From assembly GCF_029931775.1 (NCBI RefSeq), contig NC_079312.1:8377821-8441820 (forward strand): a DNA stretch of 64,000 bases, given 5' to 3'. Each line of letters starts with the position of its first letter. Position 1 is the stretch's first letter. A program made the position numbers and the translations under genes. The DNA comes from Euleptes europaea. Taxonomy: Eukaryota; Chordata; Lepidosauria; Squamata; Sphaerodactylidae. The notes beneath the pieces were generated by a model that was given only the letters and a program-made list of their open reading frames with translations, was not told the origin of the DNA and did no database searches. This document shows positions 14,549-25,508 of the stretch, piece by piece.

Positions 14549-17500
14549 TCAGATTAATAAGTATTCTTCCATTTTCCCCAGTTTTAATTCATATTCACAA
14601 TATTTCATCCAATCCTCCCATTCCCCTAAAAATCGAACATTGTCTTTTTCATTTAAAATGGCTGTAAGTTTTGCCATTTCCACCATTTCAAACATTTTCC
14701 CAATCCAGTCTTTTTTCTCGGGAATTTCTGCCCCTTTCCATTTTGCTGCATAAAGCAGTCTCGCAGCTGTTGTAGCATAGATCAAAAAAGTTCTTTGTAT
14801 TAGCAAGTCGTCAGGTATCATACTTAATAGCATCATTTCTGGTGTTTTGGGTATTTTTTTTGTACTATTAGTCTCAGTTCATTGTAAATCATATCCCAAA
14901 AATCTTTAGCTTTATCACAAGTCCACCACATATGATAAAAGGAACCAATTTCCTTATTACATTTCCAACACTTAGGGGATGTCACTTTATATATCTTTGC
15001 AATCTTCTTAGGTGTTAAATGCCATTTATACATCATTTTACAAATATTTTCTCGAATTGATTGCGCATTTATTCCTTTCAAGTCTTTTGACCATAGTCTT
15101 TCCCATTTGTTTAAAGCAATATAATGTCCCATGTTTTGAGCCCAGTCGATCATAGTTGGTTTAATTGTCTCCTGCTCACAATATATTGTTAAAAGTAGAT
15201 TGTACATTTTCGAGATCAATTTCAAATTATTATCTAATAACATCTTATGGAAAGGGGACTTTTCTTTAGAAAATCCATTTTTCATATCTTGTACAAAAAC
15301 TGATTTAATCTGACAGTATTGCAACCATTGTAAATCCTCTTTGAAAAATTGGAATTCTTTTAATAAACATTTTTTCCCCTCCCATTTAATTAATTCCTGG
15401 TAAATTATAAATTTGTCCGGTCTAAGTGGACGTAGTGTTAACATTTCTTGCGGTGAAATCCACATCGGCGTTACTGGTTCCAAAATATGTTTATATTTCA
15501 TCCAAATACGCAATAAAGAGGACCTGATTATATGATTCCTGAATGATGCTTGTATCTTAATTTTGTCATACCATAAATAGCCATGCCATCCACTAATATT
15601 ATTAAAGCCTTCAAGCTCCAGTAAACGTGTATTTGATAAGGTTATCCAGTCTTTTAGCCATGTTAAGGCTACCGCTTCAGCGTAAAGTTGAAAGTTTGGT
15701 AATGCTAAACCTCCTCTAACTTTAAGGTCCACCAAATATTTATAAGCAATCCTCGGGTTTTTCCCTTGCCAGATGAAGTTTAAAATGTCCTTCCTCCAAG
15801 TATCAAAGTATTTAACATGTGATATTATAGGCAAATTTTGGAATAAGAAGAGCATCCTTGGTAACACATTCATTTGGATTGTTGAAATACGTCCCAGTAG
15901 TGACAACTTTTTATTTGACCAAATAATCATATCAGTTTTTATTTTACCCCATAGTTTAAAGTAGTTGTTGGTTAACAATTCTTTGTTCTTCGCTGAGATC
16001 CAGATTCCCAGATATTTAACCTTGTTGGCCTTCTCCCAACCTGTAAACGAAATAAATTCCTGTTGCTCTATTTCTGATAAATTCTTGAATATTGTCTTTG
16101 TTTTTTCTTGATTAACTTTAAATCCCGATATTTCCCCAAAGTCGTCCAGTGTCTTTTGTAGTATCTTCATTGATTGTGTTGGGTTTTCCAGAATTAACAG
16201 GAGGTCATCCGCGAATGCTCTGTTTAAATTCATGTTTTTTAATTTTTAAACCGCGAATGTCCTCCATGCTCCTTAGTTTACAACATAATGTTTCCAACAC
16301 CAACAAAAATAATAACGGAGACAAAGGACAGCCTTGTCTAGTTCCTTTCTTAATTTGACAATTTTCCGACATTGATTCATTCACCAAAATTTTCGCTTGT
16401 TGGGATGTATAAATAGCCGATATACCTTTCAAAAAACGGTCTCCAAAATTTAATTTTTCCAATGTTTTTTCCATAAAGTCCCATGAGACCATATCAAAGG
16501 CTTTTTCCGCATCCAAAAATACAAAGGCGGCTGATCGTTGAATATTCTGATCATAATATTCTAATGAGTCCAATAAAATTCTTATATTGTCTTTAATTTG
16601 CCTTCCTGGAACAAAGCCCGCCTGATCTTCATGTATAAGGTCTTTAATAAATTTTCTTATCCTATTCGATAAGACCGAGGCATAAATCTTATAGTCCACA
16701 TTTAGCAACGAAATAGGTCTATAGTTTGATGTTTTTTCTGGATCTCTTCCTTCCTTGGGTATCAACGATATGTATGCATGCGACCAGGTTTCTGGGGCTA
16801 CTCCCTTATCCAAAATTGTATTGCAAAGTAATACAAAAAAGTCTGCTAAGTTGTCACTAAATGTTCTATAAAATAGTGCAGTAATTCCATCTGGTCCAGG
16901 TGTCTTATCCGATTTTTGTTTCATTATTGCTTCTTGTATTTCTTCCCTTGTAATTGGAGCATCTATCCATTCTCGTTGGTCTATTGAAAGAATATTCATC
17001 TGTATTGAACTTAAAAACTTATCTATTTTCTGTTTTGAAATATTTTCTTTCTGATACAGCTTAGTGTAAAATGAAACAAATTCTTTTTGTATATCTGTAG
17101 TTGAATGAACTGGTCCTTTAACAGTTTGAATTTTTGTTATAATCTTCTTCTGAAATGAGTCTTTCAGTTGTGTTGCTAAAAATTTCCCAGGTTTATTAGC
17201 ATGTTCAAAATATTTTTGTTTGGCAAATTTTAAGTTTTTGTTCATTTCCTCCATTATAACCAAATTTAATTGATGTTTAGATACAGAAATCTTCATTTGT
17301 ATTTCGTTTTTCTCATCTTCTTGTAACGCCATAACAAGTTTTTGTTCCAAATTTTGTAAATCCCAAAGTATATTATTGGTAAATTGTAGTTGAGTTTTCC
17401 TCCACGCTGCATGTTTCTGTATCATAAATCCTCTTAGAACTGCTTTAAACGCATCCCACACTGTATTCAGCGTAGTTTCTCCATTAAGATTAACTTCAAA

Positions 17501-18292
17501 AAAGTCTTTAATCAGATCATATCATTCTTTTTGAATCTTCTTTTCCTTTAAAAGTTTATCATTCAATCGCCATCTAAATGCTTGTTTATTGTTCCACTCA
17601 AATGTAACCGGATTGTGATCAGAAAAAGTTCTTGGTAAAATATGTATTTTGCATAGTTGCGTAAAAATTGATTTACTAGACCAAATCATGTCTATTCTGG
17701 AGTGTGAGTCATGTCTCGCTGAATAAAAGGTATATTCTTTGGCTGTAGTATTCATTGTTCTCCAGATGTCTTGTAATTCCAATTCTGTAGCCATGGTGAA
17801 GAAAGTTTTGGGTAAACATCCTTCATTTTCGTCTTTTGCTTTTGATTTTTTATCCAAAATTGGGAGAATAACGCCATTTAAGTCACCCATCAATAAAATC
17901 TGGTCATTGGCATACTGAGAGATCAGTTCATGCAATTGTCCATAAAATTTTGTTTTTCCTTCATTGGGAGCATATATTCCTACCACAATCGTCTTTTGCC
18001 CCAATATTTTGGTTTTTATAATTACAATTCTCCCTTCATTGTCTTTATATAGTAGTTCAGGACTAAGGCTAGAATGAGCATATATTACTACTCCCTTAGT
18101 TTTTGTTTTAGCCGATGCCACAAATGCTTGTCCAAGCATTTGCCTATCCATATATTTTTTGTGTTTTTTTGCTATATGAGTCTCTTGTAAACAAATTAGG
18201 GAGTATTTGTATTTCTGTAGATATTTGAAAATTCTAGCCCTTTTAGTTTTTTCATTCAAACCATTCACATTCCAAGAAATTACTTTTGCCAT
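14549..18292 (-). pseudogene. L1 ORF2 (endonuclease-reverse transcriptase), broken
   Basis: N-terminal APE-type endonuclease at 17522-18292: SWNVNGLN, CLQETHI, GDLNG, SRIDMIW, FSDHNPV all visible. A stop (TGA) precedes 17520. The RT domain continues at 16205-17461 (TPGPDGITALFY, YRPISLLNVDYKIYA, FLDAEKAFD, RQGCPLSP) and shifts frame near 16220, where FADDLLL carries the RT active-site aspartates. The C-terminal domain with CWKCNKEIGSFYHMWWTC ends near 14833, with a shifted remnant to 14549. It once copied L1 RNA at nicked target DNA; at least three disruptions make it inactive. Confidence 0.92.
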
Positions 18293-18324
18293 GGTACAAT
18301 GATTATTGAAGCAAAATATACAGT

Positions 18325-19248
18325 CTATACTTTAGTTCCTCCTGCTGCTCCCTGTGATTCTTCTTCTTCTTCTTGTTCTTCTTCCTCTTCCTTTTGATCC
18401 CCAGTTAATCCTTTAAGATCTGATTTACATTTCCTCAGAAATTTTCCCACATCTGCTGTAGATGTAATTGTCATTTTCATTTCTTTGTAGGTAAAAGCCA
18501 AGCCTTGTGGCATAATCCAGCGATATTTGATACCATTAGCTTTCAAAACAGACACAAATTCTTTGTAATTATTCCTCTGTGAGAGTAAATGTCTTGGTAT
18601 GTCCTTTAATAAAATTAGAGGAATGTCTCCTGCTGACACCGGATTGTCATAGTGAATCTTCATGATCTTATCCTTAATCCTCGCGTCATAGAACACTATC
18701 ATCAGGTCTCTTGGCTTAGATCTTTTCATTCTAGCAGGTAATGGTATTCTGTATACTCTGTTAATAGCTTGGTTCAATTCTTGTTCATCCAACTGAAACA
18801 GATAAGCCAGGTTTGGAACTACAGTTTCTTTGTTATCTCCCATCATATCTGGAAGATTGCGTAGACGAAGGTTGGTCTCTCTCACTCTCATCTCCATCAT
18901 GGCTATTTGATCTTTTACAGCAGACTGATTTAATTGTATTGTTTCAATCTGTTTTTCTTGGCTTGCTAATTTTTTCTTTGTATCCTTATGCTCTTCCATC
19001 ACTTTCTTTATTGATGAATCCATTGCTTGCATATCTGACTGCATGGTACTCATTTGAATTTTTACTTCTTTAAGATCTCCTGTTACTCCATCCAATTTGT
19101 GATTAATAGCTTGAGATGCTTGACCTAGATTTGTCATCATAGAAGTTAACTGTGCCATCTGTGTAGACATCTGTGTAGACATCTGTTCAAGCTGCTTGTT
19201 TGTTGCCTCTGTTTGTTTGGCTAACATATCCTGTAATTTCTTATCCAT
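18325..19248 (-). CDS. L1 ORF1p (RNA-binding chaperone), open reading frame
   Basis: 307 codons from the ATG at 19246-19248, fully open. The N-terminal half is a long coiled coil (MDKKLQDMLAKQTEATNKQ onward, heptad-like, Gln/Met-rich). The middle RRM-like part contains RVRETNLRLRNLP and NRVYRIPLPARMK. The C-terminal domain includes KPRDLMIVFYDARIKDKIM and LKANGIKYRWIMPQG, and the end is a Glu-rich tail. ORF1p trimers coat L1 RNA. The sequence begins 24 codons earlier in frame, but those residues run into the TSD, so 19248 is the better start. Confidence 0.9.
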   Translation of the reverse strand: MDKKLQDMLAKQTEATNKQLEQMSTQMSTQMAQLTSMMTNLGQASQAINHKLDGVTGDLKEVKIQMSTMQSDMQAMDSSIKKVMEEHKDTKKKLASQEKQIETIQLNQSAVKDQIAMMEMRVRETNLRLRNLPDMMGDNKETVVPNLAYLFQLDEQELNQAINRVYRIPLPARMKRSKPRDLMIVFYDARIKDKIMKIHYDNPVSAGDIPLILLKDIPRHLLSQRNNYKEFVSVLKANGIKYRWIMPQGLAFTYKEMKMTITSTADVGKFLRKCKSDLKGLTGDQKEEEEEQEEEEESQGAAGGTKV

Positions 19249-19360
19249 AGCTGTAACTTGTGCTGAGTCCTTCAGTTTAGTATAGGCAGGGCTATGCAGT
19301 GAGCCATACAAAGAACACACTTTGTGAAGGAAAATAAGGTATGTAGTCTAAAGTAGGTTA

Positions 19361-19565
19361 CACCCTGACCTAGATGGCTCAGGCTAGCCTGATCTCATCA
19401 GATGCTGGAAGCTAAAAAGGGTCAGCCCTCCTTAGTAGTTGGATGGGAGACCACCAAGAAAATCCAGAGTTGCTACAGAGGGAGGCAATGGAAAACCACC
19501 TCTGAACATCCTTTGCCTTTGAGAGGTCACCATGAGTAGACTGTGATTTGATGATGCTTTTCTCC
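19361..19565 (+). mobile_element. 5S rRNA-derived SINE
   Basis: The head matches vertebrate 5S rRNA: CACCCTGACC, CCTGATCTCATCAGATG, GGAAGCTAAAAAGGGTCAG, then CTTAGTAGTTGGATGGGAGACC, covering the internal Pol III A box, intermediate element and C box. A non-5S body with GGCAATGGAAAACCACCTCT follows. A truncated copy lies at 41179-41237. Confidence 0.85.
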
Positions 19566-19640
19566 ACCACCAAAGTAGTCTAGAGAAGAAAATCACATTT
19601 AAAGAAGAGTCTGTGCAGGAGAATAATATACTGACATCTG

Positions 19641-19851
19641 GTTCTTGTAGGTTATTCGGGCTGTGTAACCGTGGTCTTGGAATTTTCTTTCCTGACGTTT
19701 CGCCAGCAACTGTGGCAGGCATCTTCAGAGTAGTAACACTGAAGGACAGTGTCTCTCAGTGTCAAGGGTGTAGAAAGAGTAATATATAGTCAGAAAGGGG
19801 TTGGGTTTGAGCTGAGTATTGTCCTGCAAAAGTAAACACCAATTAAAAAGT
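19641..19851 (-). mobile_element. Penelope-like element terminal repeat fragment
   Basis: Contains GTTATTCGGGCTGTGTAACC, CTGACGTTTCGCCAGCAAC and CATCTTCAGAGTAGTAACAC, the same unit as the arms of 25509-26065. The family assignment is from memory and tentative. Confidence 0.55.
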
Positions 19852-20226
19852 AACGACACAGTTGTTTTTTCTCACCAACGATGATGGCATCATCCCGGAG
19901 CAGCATTTTTGAAACACCTGTTTTAGAGCAATGAAGTGTGATAAAACGTGGCTACTCATTGCTACCTTGGTGTTCTTTCTGTAATCCTCAGGTAGACATC
20001 ATGCCAGAATGATGGTGCCTTTTGGCGTAGATTTACAATGGGCTGTTCGGGACTATTCCTCTTGAAAGTAGATACTACATGGCATTCTAAGAAAGGAAAG
20101 TTGTGTAACCGCTTTCATAATAACCGTGGAGATATGAGAAACTTCCAGTCATCACAATGTACAGCATTGCTCACTGAATTAAACATAATTCACAGTGGGT
20201 AGCCTGTCTGCAGTAGTAGAAAAGAG

Positions 20227-20382
20227 CAAGAGTCCAGTAGCACCTTAAAGACTAACAAGAATATTTTCTGGCAGGGTATAAGCTTTCGTGAGCCACAGCT
20301 CACAAGTGAGCTGTGGCTCACGAAAGCTCATCCCCTGCCAGAAAATATTCTTGTTAGTCTTTAAGGTGCTACTGGACTCTTG
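20227..20382. repeat. near-perfect palindrome, 2 x ~76 bp
   Basis: The left arm starts CAAGAGTCCAGTAGCACCTT and the right arm is its reverse complement ending AAGGTGCTACTGGACTCTTG. The centre is TCACAAGTGA. Partial copies of one arm occur at about 41735-41800 and 42055-42110. A foldback-type interspersed repeat; family not recognised. Confidence 0.85.
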
Positions 20383-20398
20383 AATTAAACATATATTG

Positions 20399-20674
20399 AT
20401 TCTTGTAGGTTATCCGGGCTGCGTGACCGTGGTCTTGGTATTTTCTTTCCTGACGTTTCGCCAGCTGTGGCCGGCATCTTCAGAGGAGTAACACTGAAGG
20501 ACAGGGTCTCTCAGTGTCAAGTGTGTAGGAAGAGTAATATATAGTCAGAAATATATAGTCAGTAATATATAGTCAGAAAGGGGTTGTCAGAAAATTCCAA
20601 GACCACGGTCACACAGCCCGGATAACCTACGAGAACCAATGAACTCTGACCGTGAAAGCCTTCGACAATATTTT
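20399..20674. mobile_element. compressed inverted Penelope-like terminal repeats
   Basis: A left arm with CTTGTAGGTTATCCGGGCTG and the CTGACGTTTCGCC motif joins a shortened right arm with CACAGCCCGGATAACCTACG. A tail TGAACTCTGACCGTGAAAGC and CTTCGACAATAT follows. It is a smaller deletion version of the element at 25509-26065. Confidence 0.6.
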
Positions 20675-20955
20675 AAACATATATTGCTATTACACAGTCT
20701 TCATTAACTGTGCTCAAATGTGTTTATTTTAATCGTTTATTTCGAGTAGCGCATCTCACATAGGTGACTAGTGTTGTTCTCCTTGCTTAGTGCTGGCTTC
20801 TCTTTCTGTCCTGTGCTCTTGGTACCTACTTAATTATTAACACATCCTCATCCTATTAAACTTTAGGCCCAATACAGCCTGACTCTTTGGCTGGGGGAGA
20901 TGGTCTCTGTTTCTATGATGGCGGGTAACATTTGCCGGCCCCTTTCCTCCTAGAG

Positions 20956-21232
20956 CACTGGTTCCCAACCGGGGGTCCACGGACCCCCAGGGGTCCGCGA
21001 GAACTAAATTAAAGTCCGCGAAACAAAGTTATAAACCCATAATAAATTAATATTTTCAATTAAAAATTATCTATTATAAAAATATATATTCAAACATTAT
21101 TCTAAGTTTAATGTTTAACTAACAGTTATGATTAAAGTTTATTTTCAAATTCTCGGAATTTATATTTTGGGGTCCCTGCACCGAACAAAAAAGTCCTAGT
21201 GGTCCCTGGTCAAAAAAAGGTTGGGAACCAGG
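20956..21232. mobile_element. nonautonomous hAT DNA transposon (MITE)
   Basis: Terminal inverted repeats CACTGGTTCCCAACC / GGTTGGGAACCAGG flank an AT-rich non-coding core. They are flanked by an 8-bp duplication TCCTAGAG/ACCTAGAG (one mismatch), the hAT hallmark. 277 bp. Confidence 0.88.
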
Positions 21233-21289
21233 ACCTAGAGGCGAAAGTCTCTGTAAGGGTTAAAGGGAGAGAGAGTGGAGTCCTAGACA

Positions 21290-21389
21290 AGCACTGGGGA
21301 AAGCCACTTCCGGTCCCTCCCCCTTCCTTGCAGGAGCCGCCTGTGGCTTTTCCGGGCTGTTGCTGCGTGCATTGCCTTGCAGGGATCTG
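21290..21389 (+). promoter_or_regulatory. candidate promoter and first non-coding exon of gene B
   Basis: GC-rich segment with an ETS-like CACTTCCGG at about 21306 and a donor GGATCTG|GTGAGC at 21390. It and the following 270 bp align with gene C's first exon and intron (45000-45350; compare TTGGCCCCCTTGTGCAGAG with 45268). The ATG found in gene C is GTGCAT here, so the exon is probably non-coding in gene B. Confidence 0.5.
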
Positions 21390-21773
21390 GTGAGCTGGAA
21401 GGGGCTTTTTATGGGGGGGGGGGGTATTATGGGTTGGGGTCTGCAGTGCAGGACCTCAGACGGAGAGAAAAGGGAGAAGAAGCCCCCCTCCCCAGCTCCA
21501 GACCCCGCCCGGCCTCCCTCCTGCTGCACCAGGGAGAGTTGCTTGGCCCCCTTGTGCAGAGCCACGTGGTCCCTGCCAGGGCCGGAAGGCAGGATCTGAA
21601 CCCGGGCCCTTTGCACGGCGCGCGGGTCAAACGGCTGGAGGTTGCACTTTGGGGCGCTTTTAAGAAGGGGAGGGAGGAAAGCTGTGCGGGGCTGGGGGGC
21701 AGATTTGGGGTGGTGGGGGGAAAGAGTGGGAGACTTGTGTGGGGAGGGAGCAGATGCAGGAGAGAGAAGGGTT

Positions 21774-22640
21774 GGACCAGGACCCAGCATGCACCCCCTT
21801 GGAGGGCACAGTTCCCTGCATGTGGGGGTGCTTGATATATGGGGGCCCACACTTTATTTTCGGGTTCAGAGCTTTTAAATTGTCCCTCCATATCGTTTAG
21901 GAGCTATGAAAAGTAAACAAGGAGCTGGAAACTGGGAAAGAACTAGGAGGCTGACGTTAGTTCCCAGTTTGTTCCCAGTTCCTTATTCACATTTCCTAGT
22001 TCCTGAATGATATGGAGGAGAATTTAAAAGCTCAGCAGCCCCCCCCCCAAATGTTTTGAATACCACATATCATACCCCCCACATTCAGGGGGCTGTGTCC
22101 TCCAGGGGGATGCATGCTGGGTCCTGGTCCAGAGTCTGGTTCTTGTGCCAGCTCCTCTCAAGTGGGGTGCCCCTAGGACCAATGCACATGCAGACACTGG
22201 GGAACCAGTGTCCAATCTTTGGACCACCCCACATTACACATCCCAACACTACAGAGACTGCCCCCTGTTGGGGTGTATGATGTGCGGTGGTCCAGTCATT
22301 GTTTTGGGATGCAGAGGGCACAGAAGTGTTCCAGTTCCTTATTCAGCTCTTAATTAAAATACAGGTCTCTTGGTGTGGACCCAAAAAGAAGCCAGTGGTG
22401 TCAAAACCAGTGTTTGGACTTGGCACCACTGCATGCATTCTTGCAGGGGACAGCCTCCGTAGTGTTGGGATATGTAATATGGGGTGATCCAAAGATTGTT
22501 TTGGGGTGCAGCTGGGCTCCAGTGTCTACATGTGCATTGGTCCTGGGGGCACCTCACTTGGAAGGAACCGGTCCAAGAACCGGTCTTTGGACCTGGACCC
22601 TGCATGCATCTCCTTGGAGGGCACAGTCCCCTGAACGTGT
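21774..22640. repeat. alternating inverted-repeat array of a ~180-bp unit
   Basis: One unit (GGACCAGGACCCAGCATGCA ... GAGCTTTTAAATTG) occurs forward at 21774-21900 and inverted at 22010-22130. The inverted sequence then forms the left arm of a second palindrome (22084-22268 against 22443-22640). Copies therefore alternate in orientation. No coding capacity. Family unknown. Confidence 0.8.
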
Positions 22641-22687
22641 GAATGAACTGGGGACTGGGAACCAACTTCAGCCTCCTTCTATCAGGT

Positions 22688-22743
22688 TGTGTGTGTGTGT
22701 TAAGTGCCGCTAAGTTGCTTCTTGCTTTAGGCAACCCTATTAT
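22688..22743 (-). mobile_element. RTE-BovB 3'-end fragment
   Basis: GTGTGTTAAGTGCCGCTAAG and the following GCAACCCTAT match the BovB 3' terminus seen at 37421 and 48568, more diverged. Confidence 0.6.
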
Positions 22744-22876
22744 AGATTCATAGAGTTTGAAGGGGCATCTAGTTGAACCCCCTGTCCAATGGAGGATCAG
22801 CCTAAAGCATCCCTGACCAGTGTTTGTCCAGCCGCTGCTTCAAGACTGCCAGGGAGGGGGAGCCCACCACTGCCCT
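22744..22876 (-). mobile_element. CR1 3'-end fragment
   Basis: ATTCATAGAGTTTGAAGGGG and GACCAGTGTTTGTCCAGCCG match the minus-strand CR1 end also seen at 5807-5960. Confidence 0.7.
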
Positions 22877-22989
22877 ATCAAACGTCTTATCATTAGCAGC
22901 CTTGCTCAAGTCTTGCCAACTGAATCTGGGTATACTGATACAATAATATTCAGTTGCTGATTTTTAATAAACCAAATTAAATTAAATCA

Positions 22990-23286
22990 AAAGAGTTTCC
23001 GTCGAGACATTAGGAAGAATTTTCTAACAGAGCGGTTTCTCAGTGGAACAGGCTTCCTCTGGAGGTGGTAAGCACTCCTCTGGAGGTTTTTAAGAAGAGG
23101 TTAGATGTCAGCAATGCTGATTCTATAACCTTAAGCAGATGATGAGAGGGAACATGTCTTGGTCATCTGGGCATGTAATGGGGGTCCCTGGGTGTGTGTG
23201 TGTGGGAAGTAGCTGTAAATTCCCTTCGTTGTGCAGGGGGTAGGACTAAATGTCCCTGGTGGTCCCTTCTAACTTTATGATTCTAC
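22990..23286 (+). mobile_element. CR1 3'-end fragment
   Basis: GACATTAGGAAGAATTTTCT to GGTCCCTTCTAACTTTATGA then TTCTA, the CR1 3' end in sense orientation; a close relative is at 44018-44317. Confidence 0.8.
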
Positions 23287-24236
23287 AAACAAAATTTCCC
23301 AGTATCATGTTGTAAGGGGCAGGGTGGCCACTGCTGGAAATCTGGGGAAGGAAGAAGGTGAAGGAAACCTGACATTTGGAAGCTCCCTTGCCCCTGAAAG
23401 TATCTGCAGAACAGCAGCAATGGGGTATCATGCAAACTTTACCCCGATGGAAAACGCCTTAGATGGTCCCCCCACTTTCTCTCCTTCTCCTTAATTCTGC
23501 TCAGTCTCCTCTAGTTAGGGGGCTGTTTTTCCACTTTGCTGGGCATGTGGGAAGGGTAGTTTTCCTACCAAGCCCCTATAGCTTATTAACCATGGGTCCT
23601 TCGTCAAGGTCAGCAGGAAACAGACACTGTCCTAGTCTGACACGTATATAACTCTCTGAGCCTCAGGCCTGGTCTATGTATCTAGGAAGAAGAGCTGTGA
23701 GAGGCCTGAGGTGGTGGAGCAGATGGCATGAATTTTGGCACTTTTCTCCTGCTTTTTCCATGTTTAGATTCAAGGGAGCTTCACTTGAGACTGTGGGTAC
23801 AGAAACATATTTTTCCTCAGTTAAAATCTCCCTGCCACTGAAAAGCATCTTCATCTCAGGCAGGGACTGTTCTCTTGGAGGGCTAGTTTTGTCTGTGCAG
23901 GGAGATTTCCATTACTACCTAACATCTCCTGTCTGCAACCCTGAGTCAGACAGTCCATCCCATCAGCTCAGGGCTCTACCACCCCATTCTCAGCACATTC
24001 TCCCAGTTGTGTGGGGAAAGCCGGAGGGTTTTGGCTTCCCTCAGAGGGGAGGAAGGAACAGTGTGGCTTCAGGCAGAGTCAGGGATTCACCACCACCACC
24101 CTGGATGAATCAAATCTAGTATCTTACATTGTGCCCAAAATCCAAGTGGGAGAGATATTACCTGAAGGGACTGGCACAGAAAATGTCTCTGTAGAAGAAA
24201 GGGGTTCCCAACCTCTTTCTTTTTTTCCCCTCCCAG
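23287..24236 (+). other. gene B intron leading to module B1
   Basis: No gene seen. From about 23640 it is collinear with 2790-3324 and with 1-418, the conserved flank of each leader module. It ends in a pyrimidine tract and CAG at 24234-24236. Confidence 0.55.
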
Positions 24237-24322
24237 GCAGCAGCAGAAAGACACCCTGGATGCTTTCTCGACCATCTCCTCTATGTGGTGAAGGGACAAG
24301 AGGCGCCATGCAGCCAGCTGAG
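24237..24322 (+). pseudogene. leader exon of module B1 with lost splice donor
   Basis: Same structure as the A1 leader: good acceptor, in-frame upstream ATG, then ATG at 24308 giving MQPAE. The donor that is CAG|GTAAGG in A1, A2 and B2 reads GAG|ATAAGG here, so GT has become AT. This start exon probably cannot be spliced normally, leaving B1's KRAB exons dependent on another start. Confidence 0.65.
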
Positions 24323-24504
24323 ATAAGGGGGTCTCACTGGGGAGAGGTGCAGTGAAGGGCAGGAATGCTTCCTTCTCTGTGGGAAGGATCAGAGGGTCGG
24401 GGTCCTAGCCCTTGGTTCTGGTACTGCTAGGTGTCAAGGATGCCCCCTGGGGAGGCAGGGAAGTGGTCTCCCCCAGTCTAGGATGGTATCTGCAGAGAAG
24501 CCCA

Positions 24505-24800
24505 ACTCTAGGCCTCCTTTTCAGCATCTAAATAAAACGAATGCTGCCTTTTTCTCCTTTTTCCACAAATTCTATTGCGTCAGTCACAAATTGTACATAG
24601 TCTTTCATAAACCTCTTTGGTACAAAATCAGTCTGATCTATATGAATTAATTTTGCAGTACATCTTCTTAATCTCTCTGCCATTATTGAGGTAAAACATT
24701 TCTAACCCACATTGAATGGTGAAATAGATATGTAAGATTGTGGTAATGTTGGATTGTTGCCTTCTTTGTGTATCAATATTATATGTGCTTCTTTCCCCCG
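24505..24800 (-). mobile_element. L1 ORF2 reverse-transcriptase fragment
   Basis: On the minus strand, IHIDQTDFVPKRFMKD then VTDAIEFVEKGEK matches the L1 RT region that precedes LDAEKAF. It replaces part of the intron between the B1 leader and KRAB-A. Confidence 0.6.
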
Positions 24801-24819
24801 TGGACCAGCTTTCAAGTGA

Positions 24820-25080
<261 letters not shown>

Positions 25081-25508
25081 TGATCTCTGCCACCATGCTT
25101 TCTCTGATGGGGGAGTGGTTCTGCCTTGGCAGTCTTGTGTCTGGATCACATGAGAGGGCATCACAGGAGGTACAAGGAATGCCAGGTATGAAGAAGGTGG
25201 GGCAGCCTAAGCAGGGCCATCCCTCCAGTCTGGGCCTTGCCTTACCCAGGCTGGGAGGCGGCTGTGGAGGGAACTCTGCTGGCTTCTCTGCCTCCTTTAT
25301 TGACTTCTCAGAGGGCATTTCCATCTCTGCTTGGGAATGAGGCGGCACAGAACTGCCAGTCACATATGAACGATTCTTACCCTGCAGTGTAATCCACCTT
25401 AGTTTGTAGAAGAAAGTGAATTTAAAATGTTTAAGTTTATTGCGATCGCAGAAGACAGCTTCCCTGGGTGGGCAGAGGGGCTGGCTTAACTAAACTGTTA
25501 CTTGCAAA

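Larger units (their letters stand above)
14239..19307 (-). mobile_element. L1 LINE, 5.07 kb, both ORFs present, exact TSD
   Basis: Minus-strand L1. Poly(A) tail (poly-T at 14239), 3'-UTR, ORF2, a 32-bp intergenic gap, then ORF1, ending about 60 bp upstream of the ORF1 start. The 18-bp TSD is exact, so insertion was by target-primed reverse transcription. The 5' end is truncated in the 5'-UTR. It is moderately young: ORF1 is open, while ORF2 carries only a few breaks. Confidence 0.95.

Noticed and set aside
19361-19480. Genuine 5S rRNA gene
   Set aside because: Diverged, with an internal insertion and a SINE body; a truncated second copy exists at 41179.
22085-22734. Overlapping open frames on both strands
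   Set aside because: They mirror one another because of the inverted-repeat structure; no domain seen.
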